DNA from: a virus
Reading direction: 5' to 3' (one strand)
Virus record (IMG/VR): IMGVR_UViG_3300042881_003808
Location: 1-64,000 of that record
DNA: 64,000 nt
Under the pieces are notes generated by a model. That model did no database searches, was not told the origin of the DNA, and worked only from the letters and a program-made list of their open reading frames with translations. Positions 1 through 6,960 of the stretch are shown in pieces (the first letter of the stretch is position 1; every line of letters starts with the position of its first letter). The position numbers were made by a program, and so were the translations under genes.

Positions 1-188
1 ACATAGACTACTTGAGAGATACCATAGCAGAAGAAATAAAAAAACACAAACTCAAAGTAATGCCTCTTGAGTTACCCAATGGATATTCTGCATCAAGCGC
101 ATCTATGTGTCCGTTAAAGCTGCCAAGTGAAGCAGAAGCTAGAGGTCATTGTCACCAACTTTGTGAACAATATTGGAAACAAACATGA
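1..188 (+). CDS. 3' end of a truncated gene, unknown function
   Basis: An open frame enters from the left edge (first full codon at base 3) and gives 61 C-terminal residues. Its tail contains Cys/His residues (MCPLKLPSEAEARGHCHQLC) but no family I recognise. The stop TGA (186-188) overlaps the ATG of the next gene in an ATGA junction, as throughout this genome, which supports it as a real upstream cistron. Confidence 0.6.
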   Translation, partial: IDYLRDTIAEEIKKHKLKVMPLELPNGYSASSASMCPLKLPSEAEARGHCHQLCEQYWKQT

Positions 189-739
189 AATCGCTACAAG
201 AACGCCTACAGGGTTTCAAACAAGTAAAATACACCAGAGTCAAACGTGATGGTGCCAGCTATGCTCAAACCGAAACATTTGCTCTGCGTGTGTTAAAAAT
301 CTGTGTGTGGACCTATAGCAGGTTGCAGTCCTCGGATCAAACCGCAAGACTACTACGCGACATCATTGATTTTGTGCTGCGTAGATATCATGGCTACTGT
401 ATCAAAGAAAACATCGGAGCACATTATCGTGAGCTAGGTCTCAAACCTGATACCAAGTGTGACTTTGAACATGTGCTGCCTGCTGCTGTGGCTAGAGATC
501 TGCTGTTAAACGGGCGTATCTCTGCTAGAGAAGCCTTAAATATCCCAACCTGCCTTGTGAGCAAAAAGAACCACAAGAAACTCAATAGTCAAAGTCTGGC
601 CAGTACCACGCCTGACATCTATTGGTTTTGGCAACGCTATCAAATTCTGGGCATCCAAGTTGAAACACATGATGGGGTGGCGATTGACACTGTGACCTGG
701 AACCTAGACAGTCATTATCAGCATTTTGGCATTCACTAA
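185..739 (+). CDS. hypothetical protein, possible HNH-type nuclease
   Basis: 184 residues. I chose ATG 185, which overlaps the previous stop, over the in-frame TTG 173. Around residues 97-130 it reads EHVLP, then a spacer with ALNIP, then LVSKKNHKKL. This resembles the EHxxP...N...N..K layout of some HNH/beta-beta-alpha-metal nucleases. The resemblance is by eye and partial, and the rest of the protein has no recognisable motif. No close functional partner is visible; the gene ends before the rubrerythrin promoter. Confidence 0.6.
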   Translation: MKSLQERLQGFKQVKYTRVKRDGASYAQTETFALRVLKICVWTYSRLQSSDQTARLLRDIIDFVLRRYHGYCIKENIGAHYRELGLKPDTKCDFEHVLPAAVARDLLLNGRISAREALNIPTCLVSKKNHKKLNSQSLASTTPDIYWFWQRYQILGIQVETHDGVAIDTVTWNLDSHYQHFGIH

Positions 740-801
740 TGCAATTTAATACTTGTATTGATTCCATTAAAAAATACAATGGAAAAACCTAAAAAAATAG
801 A

Positions 802-830
802 TTGCAGTTATGATATATAATCTGTATAAT
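802..830 (+). promoter_or_regulatory. sigma70-like promoter for rubrerythrin operon
   Basis: TTGCAG (802-807), 17-nt spacer, TATAAT (825-830). A second overlapping TATAAT lies at 816-821. ATTGCA (801-806) and TGCAAT (831-836) flank the element as a short inverted repeat. A strong Shine-Dalgarno (AGGAGA) follows upstream of ATG 865. Confidence 0.6.
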
Positions 831-864
831 TGCAATGCAACATTTTTTTTACAGGAGAAATCAA

Positions 865-1299
865 ATGAAAGTAACAGGAACCAAAACCGAACAGCATCTA
901 AAGGATGCATTTGCAGGCGAATCCAAAGCTAACCGTCGCTATCTGTATTTCGCAAACATGGCTGACATCGCAGGTGCCACTGACGTAGCCAACATCTTCC
1001 GTCACACCGCAGAGGGTGAAACAGGTCATGCGCATGGTCACATGGAATACTTGATCGCAGGTGGTTCAGGTGATCCAGAAACTGGCCTGCCAGCTGGTGA
1101 CATTGTGCAAGCTCTAGAAAGTGCTATCCATGGCGAAACGCACGAGTACACAGACATGTACCCAGGCATGGCACGTGATGCACGTGACGAAGGCTTTGAT
1201 GAAATCGCTGACTGGTTTGATACCTTGGCCAAAGCAGAACGTAGCCATGCTGGCAAGTTCAAGAAAACCCTAGACGCATATCGTTCAGAGAACGCCTAA
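865..1299 (+). CDS. rubrerythrin-like di-iron protein (no rubredoxin domain)
   Basis: 144 residues forming one ferritin-like four-helix domain. Di-iron ligands are visible: E19 ([10 protein letters not shown]), E52-x-x-H55 (GETGH), E91 (GETHEY) and E125-x-x-H128 (KAERSH). Rubrerythrins reduce hydrogen peroxide in the cytoplasm. This one lacks the C-terminal rubredoxin Cys4 domain of classical rubrerythrin, so electrons must come from a separate donor. ATG 865 is preferred over upstream in-frame starts because AGGAGA lies just before it. It is followed after 1 nt by a DUF3501 gene, a pairing also seen in bacterial genomes. The phage location suggests an auxiliary oxidative-stress function (inference). 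Confidence 0.93.
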   Translation: MKVTGTKTEQHLKDAFAGESKANRRYLYFANMADIAGATDVANIFRHTAEGETGHAHGHMEYLIAGGSGDPETGLPAGDIVQALESAIHGETHEYTDMYPGMARDARDEGFDEIADWFDTLAKAERSHAGKFKKTLDAYRSENA

Positions 1300-1300
1300 A

Positions 1301-1903
1301 ATGCTTACCTCACAAGACCTATATTCGTTAGAACAGTATAGTGCTCGCCGCCCGGAATTCAAACTCCGGGCAGTGCAACATCGTAAGCAAAGGCAGCTTC
1401 AGCTGGGGGCAAACGTCACTCTGCATTTTGAGGATCGCGTCACTGTACAATACCAAATTCAAGAGATGCTGTTGATCGAGCGCACTTTCAGTCAACAAGG
1501 CATACAAGATGAACTTGATGCTTACAATCCCTTGATTCCCACAGGCTCAAACCTCAAGGCCACTATGACCATTGAGTATAGCGACCCAACAGTGAGAGCT
1601 TACCAGCTGGCGCTGTTGCGTGGTATCGAGGATCGTGTGTTCCTGCAGGTAGAAGGACACCAGCCTGTGTATGCAGTGGCTGACGAAGATCTTGATCGCA
1701 GCAACGATGTTAAGACTTCGGCTGTACACTTTCTGCGTTTTGAGCTCACAGCAGACATGATCACTGCTCTACAGAACCAGACCACTGGGTTGACTGTGGG
1801 TGTTGATCATGAAAACTATCTGCACAGCACTCCTGTGCCTTTGAGCACTATAAATAGCTTGATCGCAGACTTTGCTGATCAACCAAGACTGGCTTTATCC
1901 TGA
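1301..1903 (+). CDS. DUF3501 family protein
   Basis: 200 residues, starting 2 nt after the rubrerythrin stop, so almost certainly co-transcribed. The sequence matches the DUF3501 pattern as I remember it: an N-terminal LTSQDLYSLEQY segment, a central EMLLIERTF segment, then LRFELTADMI and a VGVDHENY tail. The family has no assigned biochemical function but is repeatedly found next to rubrerythrin in bacteria, so the two-gene unit appears to have been acquired together. Family assignment is by recall. Confidence 0.8.
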   Translation: MLTSQDLYSLEQYSARRPEFKLRAVQHRKQRQLQLGANVTLHFEDRVTVQYQIQEMLLIERTFSQQGIQDELDAYNPLIPTGSNLKATMTIEYSDPTVRAYQLALLRGIEDRVFLQVEGHQPVYAVADEDLDRSNDVKTSAVHFLRFELTADMITALQNQTTGLTVGVDHENYLHSTPVPLSTINSLIADFADQPRLALS

Positions 1904-1915
1904 TCAGGGGACTGT

Positions 1916-2311
1916 GTGTTAGATTGTTTGATAGTAGGTGATAGCATTGCCAAAGGCATTGGTCAAGTTAGGACTGAATGTGTGACTCTTGCACAGAGTG
2001 GCATAAACAGTCGAGACTGGAACAATATCTATATTAAAAAGGTCAAGCCTGCCCGGACCACAATTATCAGTCTGGGCAGCAATGACTACAAAAGTCTTAA
2101 CACCGAAGTAGAACTCATAGCATTGAGAACTCACGTAGCAGCGGATCAGGTGTTCTGGATAGTGCCAGCAGTGAAATCAGACAAGCAAGATCTAGTGAAA
2201 AAAATAGCCAAACAGTTTGGTGATACGTTTATAACAATACCAGAACTTGCACCTGATCGAGTGCATCCTACCAGTCGTGGATATAGACAGTTGGGAATAC
2301 TAACCAAATGA
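1916..2311 (+). CDS. SGNH/GDSL-like hydrolase
   Basis: 131 residues with the blocks of the SGNH hydrolase fold: GDSI near the N-terminus (nucleophile Ser), a central GSND, and a C-terminal DRVHP carrying the catalytic Asp-His pair. Such enzymes act as esterases or acyl/glycan deacetylases. At 131 residues it is a minimal version. The start is GTG 1916, with AGGGG just upstream. The stop overlaps the ATG of the cytochrome gene. Substrate cannot be inferred. Confidence 0.75.
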   Translation: MLDCLIVGDSIAKGIGQVRTECVTLAQSGINSRDWNNIYIKKVKPARTTIISLGSNDYKSLNTEVELIALRTHVAADQVFWIVPAVKSDKQDLVKKIAKQFGDTFITIPELAPDRVHPTSRGYRQLGILTK

Positions 2312-2589
2312 AGTACGTTGTAATTTTAATGTTGTTCAGCAGTTCTGTACTAGCCAATGAGGCTGAATCACTAGCTAAAAAATCAGCATGTTTGGGCTGT
2401 CATAGCATTGAACATATTGGTATCAGTTACCCACCTGCTCTGACACGTGTGGCAGAAAAACACAAAGACGATCCTGAGCATGTGAAAAACGTGATAAGAA
2501 ATGGCAAAGGAAAAATGCCTGCTCATCCCACGCTTACCGATGAAGAGATTCGTATACTGACCAACTGGATTTTGAGCCTAGTAAAATAA
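2308..2589 (+). CDS. periplasmic class I c-type cytochrome
   Basis: 93 residues. A signal peptide (hydrophobic MKYVVILMLFSSS, then VLA-N) precedes a mature domain with a single haem-binding C28LGC31H32 motif. A likely axial Met is M70 in GKGKMPAHP, followed by the C-terminal helix TDEEIRILTNWI. This is the layout of small cytochromes of the c5/c551 type, which shuttle electrons in the periplasm. Maturation would depend on host Ccm machinery. It overlaps the SGNH gene by 4 nt and ends in a rho-independent terminator. A cytochrome c in a phage is unusual. Confidence 0.9.
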   Translation: MKYVVILMLFSSSVLANEAESLAKKSACLGCHSIEHIGISYPPALTRVAEKHKDDPEHVKNVIRNGKGKMPAHPTLTDEEIRILTNWILSLVK

Positions 2590-2609
2590 GCCCCGAAAAG
2601 GGGCTTTTT
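2589..2609 (+). terminator. rho-independent terminator after cytochrome c
   Basis: AGCCCC (2589-2594), GAAAA loop, GGGGCT (2600-2605), then a T-run to 2609. It closes the rubrerythrin-DUF3501-SGNH-cytochrome unit. Confidence 0.85.
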
Positions 2610-2624
2610 AATGGAGGTAAAAAA

Positions 2625-2804
2625 TTGTTAGAATCGCACAAAAGAACCATAGCCAGGGCAGTATGTTGGCGAATCATTGCCACACTGGTCACAGCAATCT
2701 GGGCCGGTTGGAGTGGAGCAATCATGGCCAATATCGTGTTAACCGTTCTGCATTATGTACATGAACGAGCCTGGTTGCGAGTGAAATGGGGACAACACAA
2801 TTGA
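2625..2804 (+). CDS. DUF2061-like small membrane protein
   Basis: 59 residues from TTG 2625, preceded by GGAGG at an ideal distance. The layout matches DUF2061 as I recall it: ESHKRTIARAVCWRIIAT at the N-terminus, one or two hydrophobic segments, then HYVHERAWLRVKWG. It is predicted to sit in the inner membrane; the family's function is unknown. The stop codon TGA (2802-2804) lies inside the -35 box of the next promoter. Confidence 0.75.
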   Translation: MLESHKRTIARAVCWRIIATLVTAIWAGWSGAIMANIVLTVLHYVHERAWLRVKWGQHN

Positions 2805-2829
2805 CAAAAAATGTCTAGAGCTGTATACT
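2801..2829 (+). promoter_or_regulatory. sigma70-like promoter with embedded stop codon
   Basis: TTGACA (2801-2806), 17-nt spacer, TATACT (2824-2829). Bases 2802-2804 are also the stop codon of the DUF2061 gene. It drives the gene at 2858. Confidence 0.75.
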
Positions 2830-2857
2830 GATCTGAACGCCATTGTCGGGAGTCTTT

Positions 2858-3553
2858 ATGTTGCAATATCAAACCATCTATGCAGTGAATCAAGCCAATT
2901 ATAGATTGGCAGTGGGCAAACGTGATCGATATGGATGGAGTAGGCAAAACAATCGTGAAGCAGATCAGCTCACTGTGTTTACTCTTGGTCAACAGGCAAA
3001 CCGCGAAAGTTCGGAGAACCTTGACAATCTACTGAAATTAGGCGAAAAATTTCAACAAAGCTATGTGGTTTTTACCGACCACAAGATACAGTTTTTGGGT
3101 GCTGCTACCACTGACGTGGTATCAATTGCTAAAAATCTATATTCTGATGAGTGGCGAGAAGAATTTGAAGAGTGGGGCGATCACAAGGGCATCAGTCGTT
3201 TGAGGCCATATTCTGAACGCAGCAGTCAGGGCGCTGTGACTCAACTGTTGACTTGGAAGAGATGTTTTGCTCTTGCCAAACACCAAGGTGTATACAGTGT
3301 GAAGTCTGGTAAGAAAATAACCAACAGACGAGAAATCATTCAAAACTTTTGGGACTTTGGTTTTGCTTCTCTGCGTGGCAGACCCTTGACTGTGGCCACG
3401 ATAGCCAGTGTTGGTGAAAGATCCGATCTAGAAGCGATCACAGAACTGGCGCAAATATACTATCACAAGCGTGGCTTCAGCGAAGCTGCTAAAAAAATGG
3501 TAACTAATTTTACCAGTTTGAACAGAGTGGCAGCTTGGCCTGATGCATGGTAA
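2858..3553 (+). CDS. hypothetical protein
   Basis: 231 residues from ATG 2858, with GGGAG 6-10 nt upstream. Soluble, mixed charge and no signal peptide. The N-terminal half has aromatic-rich beta-like segments (YQTIYAVNQANYRLAVGKRDRYGW). The C-terminal half is basic (KSGKKITNRREI). I do not recognise a family. It is the only gene between its own promoter and the next one, so it is probably monocistronic. Confidence 0.65.
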   Translation: MLQYQTIYAVNQANYRLAVGKRDRYGWSRQNNREADQLTVFTLGQQANRESSENLDNLLKLGEKFQQSYVVFTDHKIQFLGAATTDVVSIAKNLYSDEWREEFEEWGDHKGISRLRPYSERSSQGAVTQLLTWKRCFALAKHQGVYSVKSGKKITNRREIIQNFWDFGFASLRGRPLTVATIASVGERSDLEAITELAQIYYHKRGFSEAAKKMVTNFTSLNRVAAWPDAW

Positions 3554-3569
3554 AAGGCAACCCTAGACC

Positions 3570-3598
3570 TTGACTTACGTCAAGACTCTGTGTATAAT
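3570..3598 (+). promoter_or_regulatory. sigma70-like promoter with short palindrome at -35
   Basis: TTGACT (3570-3575), 17-nt spacer, TATAAT (3593-3598). The -35 lies in a small palindrome TTGAC-TTAC-GTCAA (3570-3583), which could be a half-operator. It precedes the aminotransferase with a leader of about 70 nt. Confidence 0.75.
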
Positions 3599-3639
3599 TG
3601 CCTAACCTAACATGGTATAGGACGACCTATAAAAACAAA

Positions 3640-3684
3640 CCAGCCATGTACTGGCCTTTTTTTGAAAGGAAAAAACATGGCTGG
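3640..3684 (+). promoter_or_regulatory. leader inverted repeat that can mask the aminotransferase start
   Basis: CCAGCCATG (3640-3648) is the perfect reverse complement of CATGGCTGG (3676-3684), whose ATG (3677) is the start codon. The loop holds a T7 run (3657-3663) and the Shine-Dalgarno GAAAGGA. An alternative weak stem (GCCA/TGGC, 3643-3655) followed by the T7 run would be a terminator-like attenuator. The two folds are mutually exclusive. Confidence 0.5.
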
Positions 3685-4852
3685 ACGTAACTTTTTATTT
3701 GTACCTGGACCTACCAACGTTCCTGATCGCGTACAACGGGCTATGGTTGTATCAATGGAGGACCATAGATCGCCCGACTTCCCTAGTATTACTCATCAAA
3801 TCACTACCGGACTCAAACGAGTGTTCAAGACTGAATCAGGCACACCATTTGTGTTTCCCAGTTCAGGCACCGGCTGTTGGGAAGCAGCCATAACAAACAC
3901 ACTAAGCCCGGGTGATCGAGTGCTGGCCGCTAGATTTGGTCAATTCAGTCATCTCTGGATTGACATGTGCGTCCGACTTGGGCTAGAAGTAGATGTAGTA
4001 GATTGTGAATGGGGTACTGGTGTTCCTGTTGACACATATCAACAACGACTAGCGGCCGACACCACACACGCCTATAAGGCAGTGCTAGTATGCCATAATG
4101 AAACTGCCACTGGTGTTACATCAGATGTGGCTGCGGTTAGAAACGCATTGGCTAGCACCAACCACCCTGCTCTACTGTTTGTGGACTGTGTGAGTAGTCT
4201 GGCGTCAATTGACCTAAGATTCGATCAATGGGGTGTGGACATGGCAGTATCAGGATCACAAAAAGGTCTTATGCTGCCAGCTGGTCTAGGCATCCTGTGT
4301 GCTAGCCCAAAGGCATTGGAACTACGCCATACTGCCAAACTCAAGCGAGCATATTTTGATCTAAACGATATGCTTAACAGCAACAGCACCGGATATTATC
4401 CTTACACACCAGCACTGAGTTTGTTGTATGGCTTGATTGAGTCGCTAAAGATGATAGACGAAGAAGGCCTGGATAACATTATTCGTCGCCATGCTTTCCT
4501 TGCCGAAGGTGTTCGGGCTGCTGTTCAAAAGGGATGGGGTCTAGAGCTCTGCGCTCGATCTCCAGAGTGGTACTCCAACACTGTGTCTGCAATCATGGTA
4601 CCCGAAGGCATCAACGGGGCAGATGTGATCCGCAGAGCCTATACCAGGTACAATCTGTCACTGGGAGCAGGGTTGAGCAAGGTCGCTGGCAAGCTATTCC
4701 GCATTGGGCACCTGGGTGACATGAATGAAATACATCTCATGGCAGCGATCTCGGGTGCAGAAATGGCCATGCAGGACTGTGGCATCAATGTGGAACCAGG
4801 CAGCGGGGTAGCAGCGGCCAGCGATTATTGGCGGCACACTGTGTTGCTATAG
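3677..4852 (+). CDS. class V aminotransferase, serine-glyoxylate / alanine-glyoxylate type
   Basis: 391 residues, full length for the family. The N-terminal FVPGPTNVPDRV motif, HRSPDF, the PSSGTGCWEAA cofactor loop, FVDCVSSL (PLP-binding Asp) and GSQKGLMLPAG with the Schiff-base Lys follow the AGXT/SgaA pattern. These PLP enzymes transfer an amino group from serine or alanine to glyoxylate, a step of photorespiration and of the methylotroph serine cycle. It stands alone between its own promoter and the next, with a leader inverted repeat that may control translation. Substrate preference cannot be read from sequence. It is an auxiliary metabolic gene candidate. Confidence 0.9.
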   Translation: MAGRNFLFVPGPTNVPDRVQRAMVVSMEDHRSPDFPSITHQITTGLKRVFKTESGTPFVFPSSGTGCWEAAITNTLSPGDRVLAARFGQFSHLWIDMCVRLGLEVDVVDCEWGTGVPVDTYQQRLAADTTHAYKAVLVCHNETATGVTSDVAAVRNALASTNHPALLFVDCVSSLASIDLRFDQWGVDMAVSGSQKGLMLPAGLGILCASPKALELRHTAKLKRAYFDLNDMLNSNSTGYYPYTPALSLLYGLIESLKMIDEEGLDNIIRRHAFLAEGVRAAVQKGWGLELCARSPEWYSNTVSAIMVPEGINGADVIRRAYTRYNLSLGAGLSKVAGKLFRIGHLGDMNEIHLMAAISGAEMAMQDCGINVEPGSGVAAASDYWRHTVLL

Positions 4853-4870
4853 TGCATGGTTGTCACAAAA

Positions 4871-4909
4871 ACGAAAACGGTTGACTATAAATCACCGTTT
4901 TCGTATAAT
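4871..4909 (+). promoter_or_regulatory. promoter inside a perfect 10-bp inverted repeat (operator candidate)
   Basis: ACGAAAACGG (4871-4880) and CCGTTTTCGT (4895-4904) are perfect inverted repeats. The 14-nt loop begins with the -35 TTGACT (4881-4886), and the right arm abuts TATAAT (4904-4909); -35 to -10 spacing is 17 nt. This could be an operator straddling the promoter, or a weak transcript hairpin ending the aminotransferase message. Confidence 0.7.
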
Positions 4910-4935
4910 GTGTGATTACATAAACCGGAGCGTAT

Positions 4936-5265
4936 ATGTTTGCACACAGTTATATCGCCAAGTACAATGTAACCAATAACAAAAAAGCAATTGTACAATA
5001 TTACAAGATACCTGCCACAACAAAATGGGTAGAATACATGCTAGACAAGCATGATATTAACAACATACTAATGGCTAGCGATTTCGCAACAAAAATGGAC
5101 TTGTTAGAAGTTTTGCAAGTTTTAGAACGCAAAATAGACTACATGTACCGGCACCCTAATTTCAATTTTAAAAAAGCAACAGATTTGTTCCATATTATGA
5201 AAAATGCAACAAAAGTTAAAGAAGTTGCAACAGTTAACAAAAAGCAAAAAAACAAGAAAAAATAA
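4936..5265 (+). CDS. hypothetical protein, basic tail
   Basis: 109 residues from ATG 4936 behind the operator-like promoter. The protein is lysine-rich and ends in KKQKNKKK, which suggests nucleic-acid or ribosome association, but no domain is recognised. It is visibly more AT-rich than its neighbours, compatible with separate acquisition. Confidence 0.65.
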   Translation: MFAHSYIAKYNVTNNKKAIVQYYKIPATTKWVEYMLDKHDINNILMASDFATKMDLLEVLQVLERKIDYMYRHPNFNFKKATDLFHIMKNATKVKEVATVNKKQKNKKK

Positions 5266-5269
5266 AGAT

Positions 5270-5298
5270 TTGACCAAAATTCCTAATTTGCCTATAAT
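5270..5298 (+). promoter_or_regulatory. TTGACC-family promoter
   Basis: TTGACC (5270-5275), 17-nt spacer, TATAAT (5293-5298), then an AACAACAAGGAGCAGCAA-type leader to ATG 5329. This is the same promoter-leader design as at 8736, 9165 and 9386; the -35 to ATG distance is 59 nt. Confidence 0.85.
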
Positions 5299-5328
5299 AC
5301 AAGAACACTAAACAACAAGGAGCAGCAA

Positions 5329-5601
5329 ATGAGAACAGCATTCCAAGGTCTTACTACCCAAGAAATCCGCGAAGTTTCAATGTACGGCTGCACCGAAGCG
5401 CAGATGCGCGAAGCAGTCGAATCCAGCATCACGTTCAAGCTCTCTGGCCCCGCTATGGTTGTTGCCAGCATGATGTCCGATGCACAAGAAATGGTTAACA
5501 CCGAGTACGGTGAAGTTGACTTCATGCGAGCCGAAGATGCTCGCCAACAGCTTAACCGTGCCAAGTTTGTGCTGTTCACTTATATCATGGATCAGAAATA
5601 A
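5329..5601 (+). CDS. small conserved-type phage protein
   Basis: 90 residues. An ideal AAGGAG precedes ATG 5329. Predicted mostly helical (AQMREAVESSITFKL, AEDARQQLNRAKFVLFTYIM). No family recognised. First gene of a short early-type operon running to 8081. Confidence 0.65.
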   Translation: MRTAFQGLTTQEIREVSMYGCTEAQMREAVESSITFKLSGPAMVVASMMSDAQEMVNTEYGEVDFMRAEDARQQLNRAKFVLFTYIMDQK

Positions 5602-5603
5602 TC

Positions 5604-5792
5604 ATGAAATTCATAACCGACCGACTCAAGATGGTGCTCATGGGTATCATAGTCATAATCGTTGGTGTGATCAGCCCACGTCGCTGCCGTGAAGAGATCT
5701 TTGGTATTCCAGAGCCTTTGGATCCTGTTAAGATCCGCGAAGAGCACCGTAAAGAGTTTCTCAAACGCCACAAAGAAATGACAGGCACCTAG
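5604..5792 (+). CDS. small single-pass membrane protein
   Basis: 62 residues with one transmembrane helix near the N-terminus (MVLMGIIVIIVGVIS), then a basic and acidic cytoplasmic-type tail (REEHRKEFLKRHKEM). Starts 2 nt after the previous stop. Function unknown. Confidence 0.6.
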   Translation: MKFITDRLKMVLMGIIVIIVGVISPRRCREEIFGIPEPLDPVKIREEHRKEFLKRHKEMTGT

Positions 5793-5800
5793 GAGATAGC

Positions 5801-5953
5801 ATGGCTGACCAATATATACTAGATGTGCTGTACAACGAACTGGTTCATCTTGATGAGCAGGCAGGATGTTTCGACGAAGAGACCAATTCCAAAATTGACG
5901 AGCAGCGTAGTAAACTTTGGAAGCAAATTCAAGAGTTGGAGGCAACCACATGA
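5801..5953 (+). CDS. small acidic helical protein
   Basis: 50 residues from ATG 5801, behind AGGAGA at good spacing. Acidic, probably a helical hairpin (ETNSKIDEQRSKLWKQIQEL). Stop overlaps the next start (ATGA, 5950-5953). Unknown function. Confidence 0.6.
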   Translation: MADQYILDVLYNELVHLDEQAGCFDEETNSKIDEQRSKLWKQIQELEATT

Positions 5954-6108
5954 AAATTCAATTTGACAAAGACACCATGCCGGACGAGCTGTATAACACA
6001 CTGCTTCAACACTTTGTAAATCAAGCGGTAAGCCTAGGTGTAGAAGTTGACAAATTCACCGAGTTCCGCAACTGGATCATTGAATGCGAAGTAGCTGACC
6101 ATACATGA
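5950..6108 (+). CDS. small hypothetical protein
   Basis: 52 residues; ATG 5950 is translationally coupled to the previous gene by a 4-nt overlap. Acidic and soluble, with no recognised motif. Confidence 0.55.
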   Translation: MKIQFDKDTMPDELYNTLLQHFVNQAVSLGVEVDKFTEFRNWIIECEVADHT

Positions 6109-6126
6109 TATAGTGGAGATACTATA

Positions 6127-6177
6127 GTGTTCTGGTTCATGATAACCTTGGCAATTATTGTTTGGATTATACAATGA
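6127..6177 (+). CDS. possible 16-residue membrane microprotein
   Basis: GTG 6127 opens a 16-codon frame (FWFMITLAIIVWIIQ after the initiator) that is almost wholly hydrophobic. Its TGA overlaps the next gene's ATG (6174). TGGAG lies 9-13 nt upstream. It may be a real single-helix peptide or only a coupling leader for the gene at 6174. Confidence 0.35.
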   Translation: MFWFMITLAIIVWIIQ

Positions 6178-6566
6178 AATTTGATTGTTTGGTAAATTTT
6201 ATCACCCGGACCAGCGGCGACGGCTACTGGTCTAACCAGATCAAGACCGTAAAAATTCATCGTGTGGCCCTGGCTTATGTCAGCGACAACGGTGAGTATG
6301 GTGAGCTTAGAGCTTACTTTGAGCCTAAGGAATGGGACGTTGACAACGATGGATTGATATATTCGGACATGGGCTGGAAACACTCATTCCTTACCTGTAT
6401 GGAGAATCATTTTGGTCTCAGTCCCGACGCCATACTTGATGTTTCATATACCGAGCAGGGCATGCAAGGCGTAGATTATGTCAGCATGGATGTTGGTCAA
6501 CAATTCCTTTGGGAATGTAATGCACTGTATAGATTTGCAGTGCATAAGGAAGCAGTGAATTTGTGA
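6174..6566 (+). CDS. hypothetical protein
   Basis: 130 residues from ATG 6174 (TTG 6162 is also in frame, but ATG overlaps the preceding stop). The N-terminal half looks like beta strands (TVKIHRVALAYVSDNGEYG). No family recognised. It overlaps the first LRWS-array gene by GTGA at 6563-6566. Confidence 0.6.
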   Translation: MKFDCLVNFITRTSGDGYWSNQIKTVKIHRVALAYVSDNGEYGELRAYFEPKEWDVDNDGLIYSDMGWKHSFLTCMENHFGLSPDAILDVSYTEQGMQGVDYVSMDVGQQFLWECNALYRFAVHKEAVNL

Positions 6567-6781
6567 AATTAGTTTGGGAAAGACACTCGCGTCCGTTCTA
6601 TCTGTGTGCTAGAATGGCCTATGATCATGGCGCTGTGACCCCCACTGGACTACGCGATGAACACCTAGAGCCTGTGGCCGCCTGGTGTAGAGAAAATAAT
6701 TGTGGTGTTCGAACTTCATTTGATCAGTTTCGTTTTCGTAATGAAAAAGAAATCGCTGTGTTTTTGTTGAAGTGGTCATGA
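6563..6781 (+). CDS. LRWS-array protein 1
   Basis: 72 residues from GTG 6563. First of a tandem set of small, probably paralogous proteins sharing a C-terminal module of about 40 residues: a W-C-R/K helix (AAWCREN), an aromatic strand with FRN (FDQFRFRNEKE), and a final amphipathic helix ending LLKWS. Outside the module the members differ. Its last codons, TTG AAG TGG TCA TGA, also form the ribosome-binding region and ATG of the next gene. Function unknown. Confidence 0.7.
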   Translation: MKLVWERHSRPFYLCARMAYDHGAVTPTGLRDEHLEPVAAWCRENNCGVRTSFDQFRFRNEKEIAVFLLKWS

Positions 6782-6960
6782 CCTATTATCGAGCCAAGAT
6801 GCCAGAAGCATACGCCAGAATTGAGTGGTGCAAGAAAACTTTTGGCCACACAAGCGAAGACACTGGCTACGCTCCGGGACGGCCATGGTGGCGTAATCGT
6901 GGCTATGTTTGTTTTCGTAATCAATCAGATTATCTGTTATACTTGTTGAGGTGGTCGTGA
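6778..6960 (+). CDS. LRWS-array protein 2
   Basis: 60 residues; ATG 6778 lies in the ATGA overlap with protein 1. It shows the same module: IEWCKKTF, then GYVCFRNQSDYLLYLLRWS at the C-terminus. The final codons contain GAGG, five bases before the next GTG (6957). Function unknown. Confidence 0.7.
   Translation: MTYYRAKMPEAYARIEWCKKTFGHTSEDTGYAPGRPWWRNRGYVCFRNQSDYLLYLLRWS

Noticed and set aside
801-836. ATTGCA/TGCAAT inverted repeat as an operator for rubrerythrin
   Set aside because: Only 6 bp and in an AT-rich promoter; can easily be chance, so kept only as a remark.
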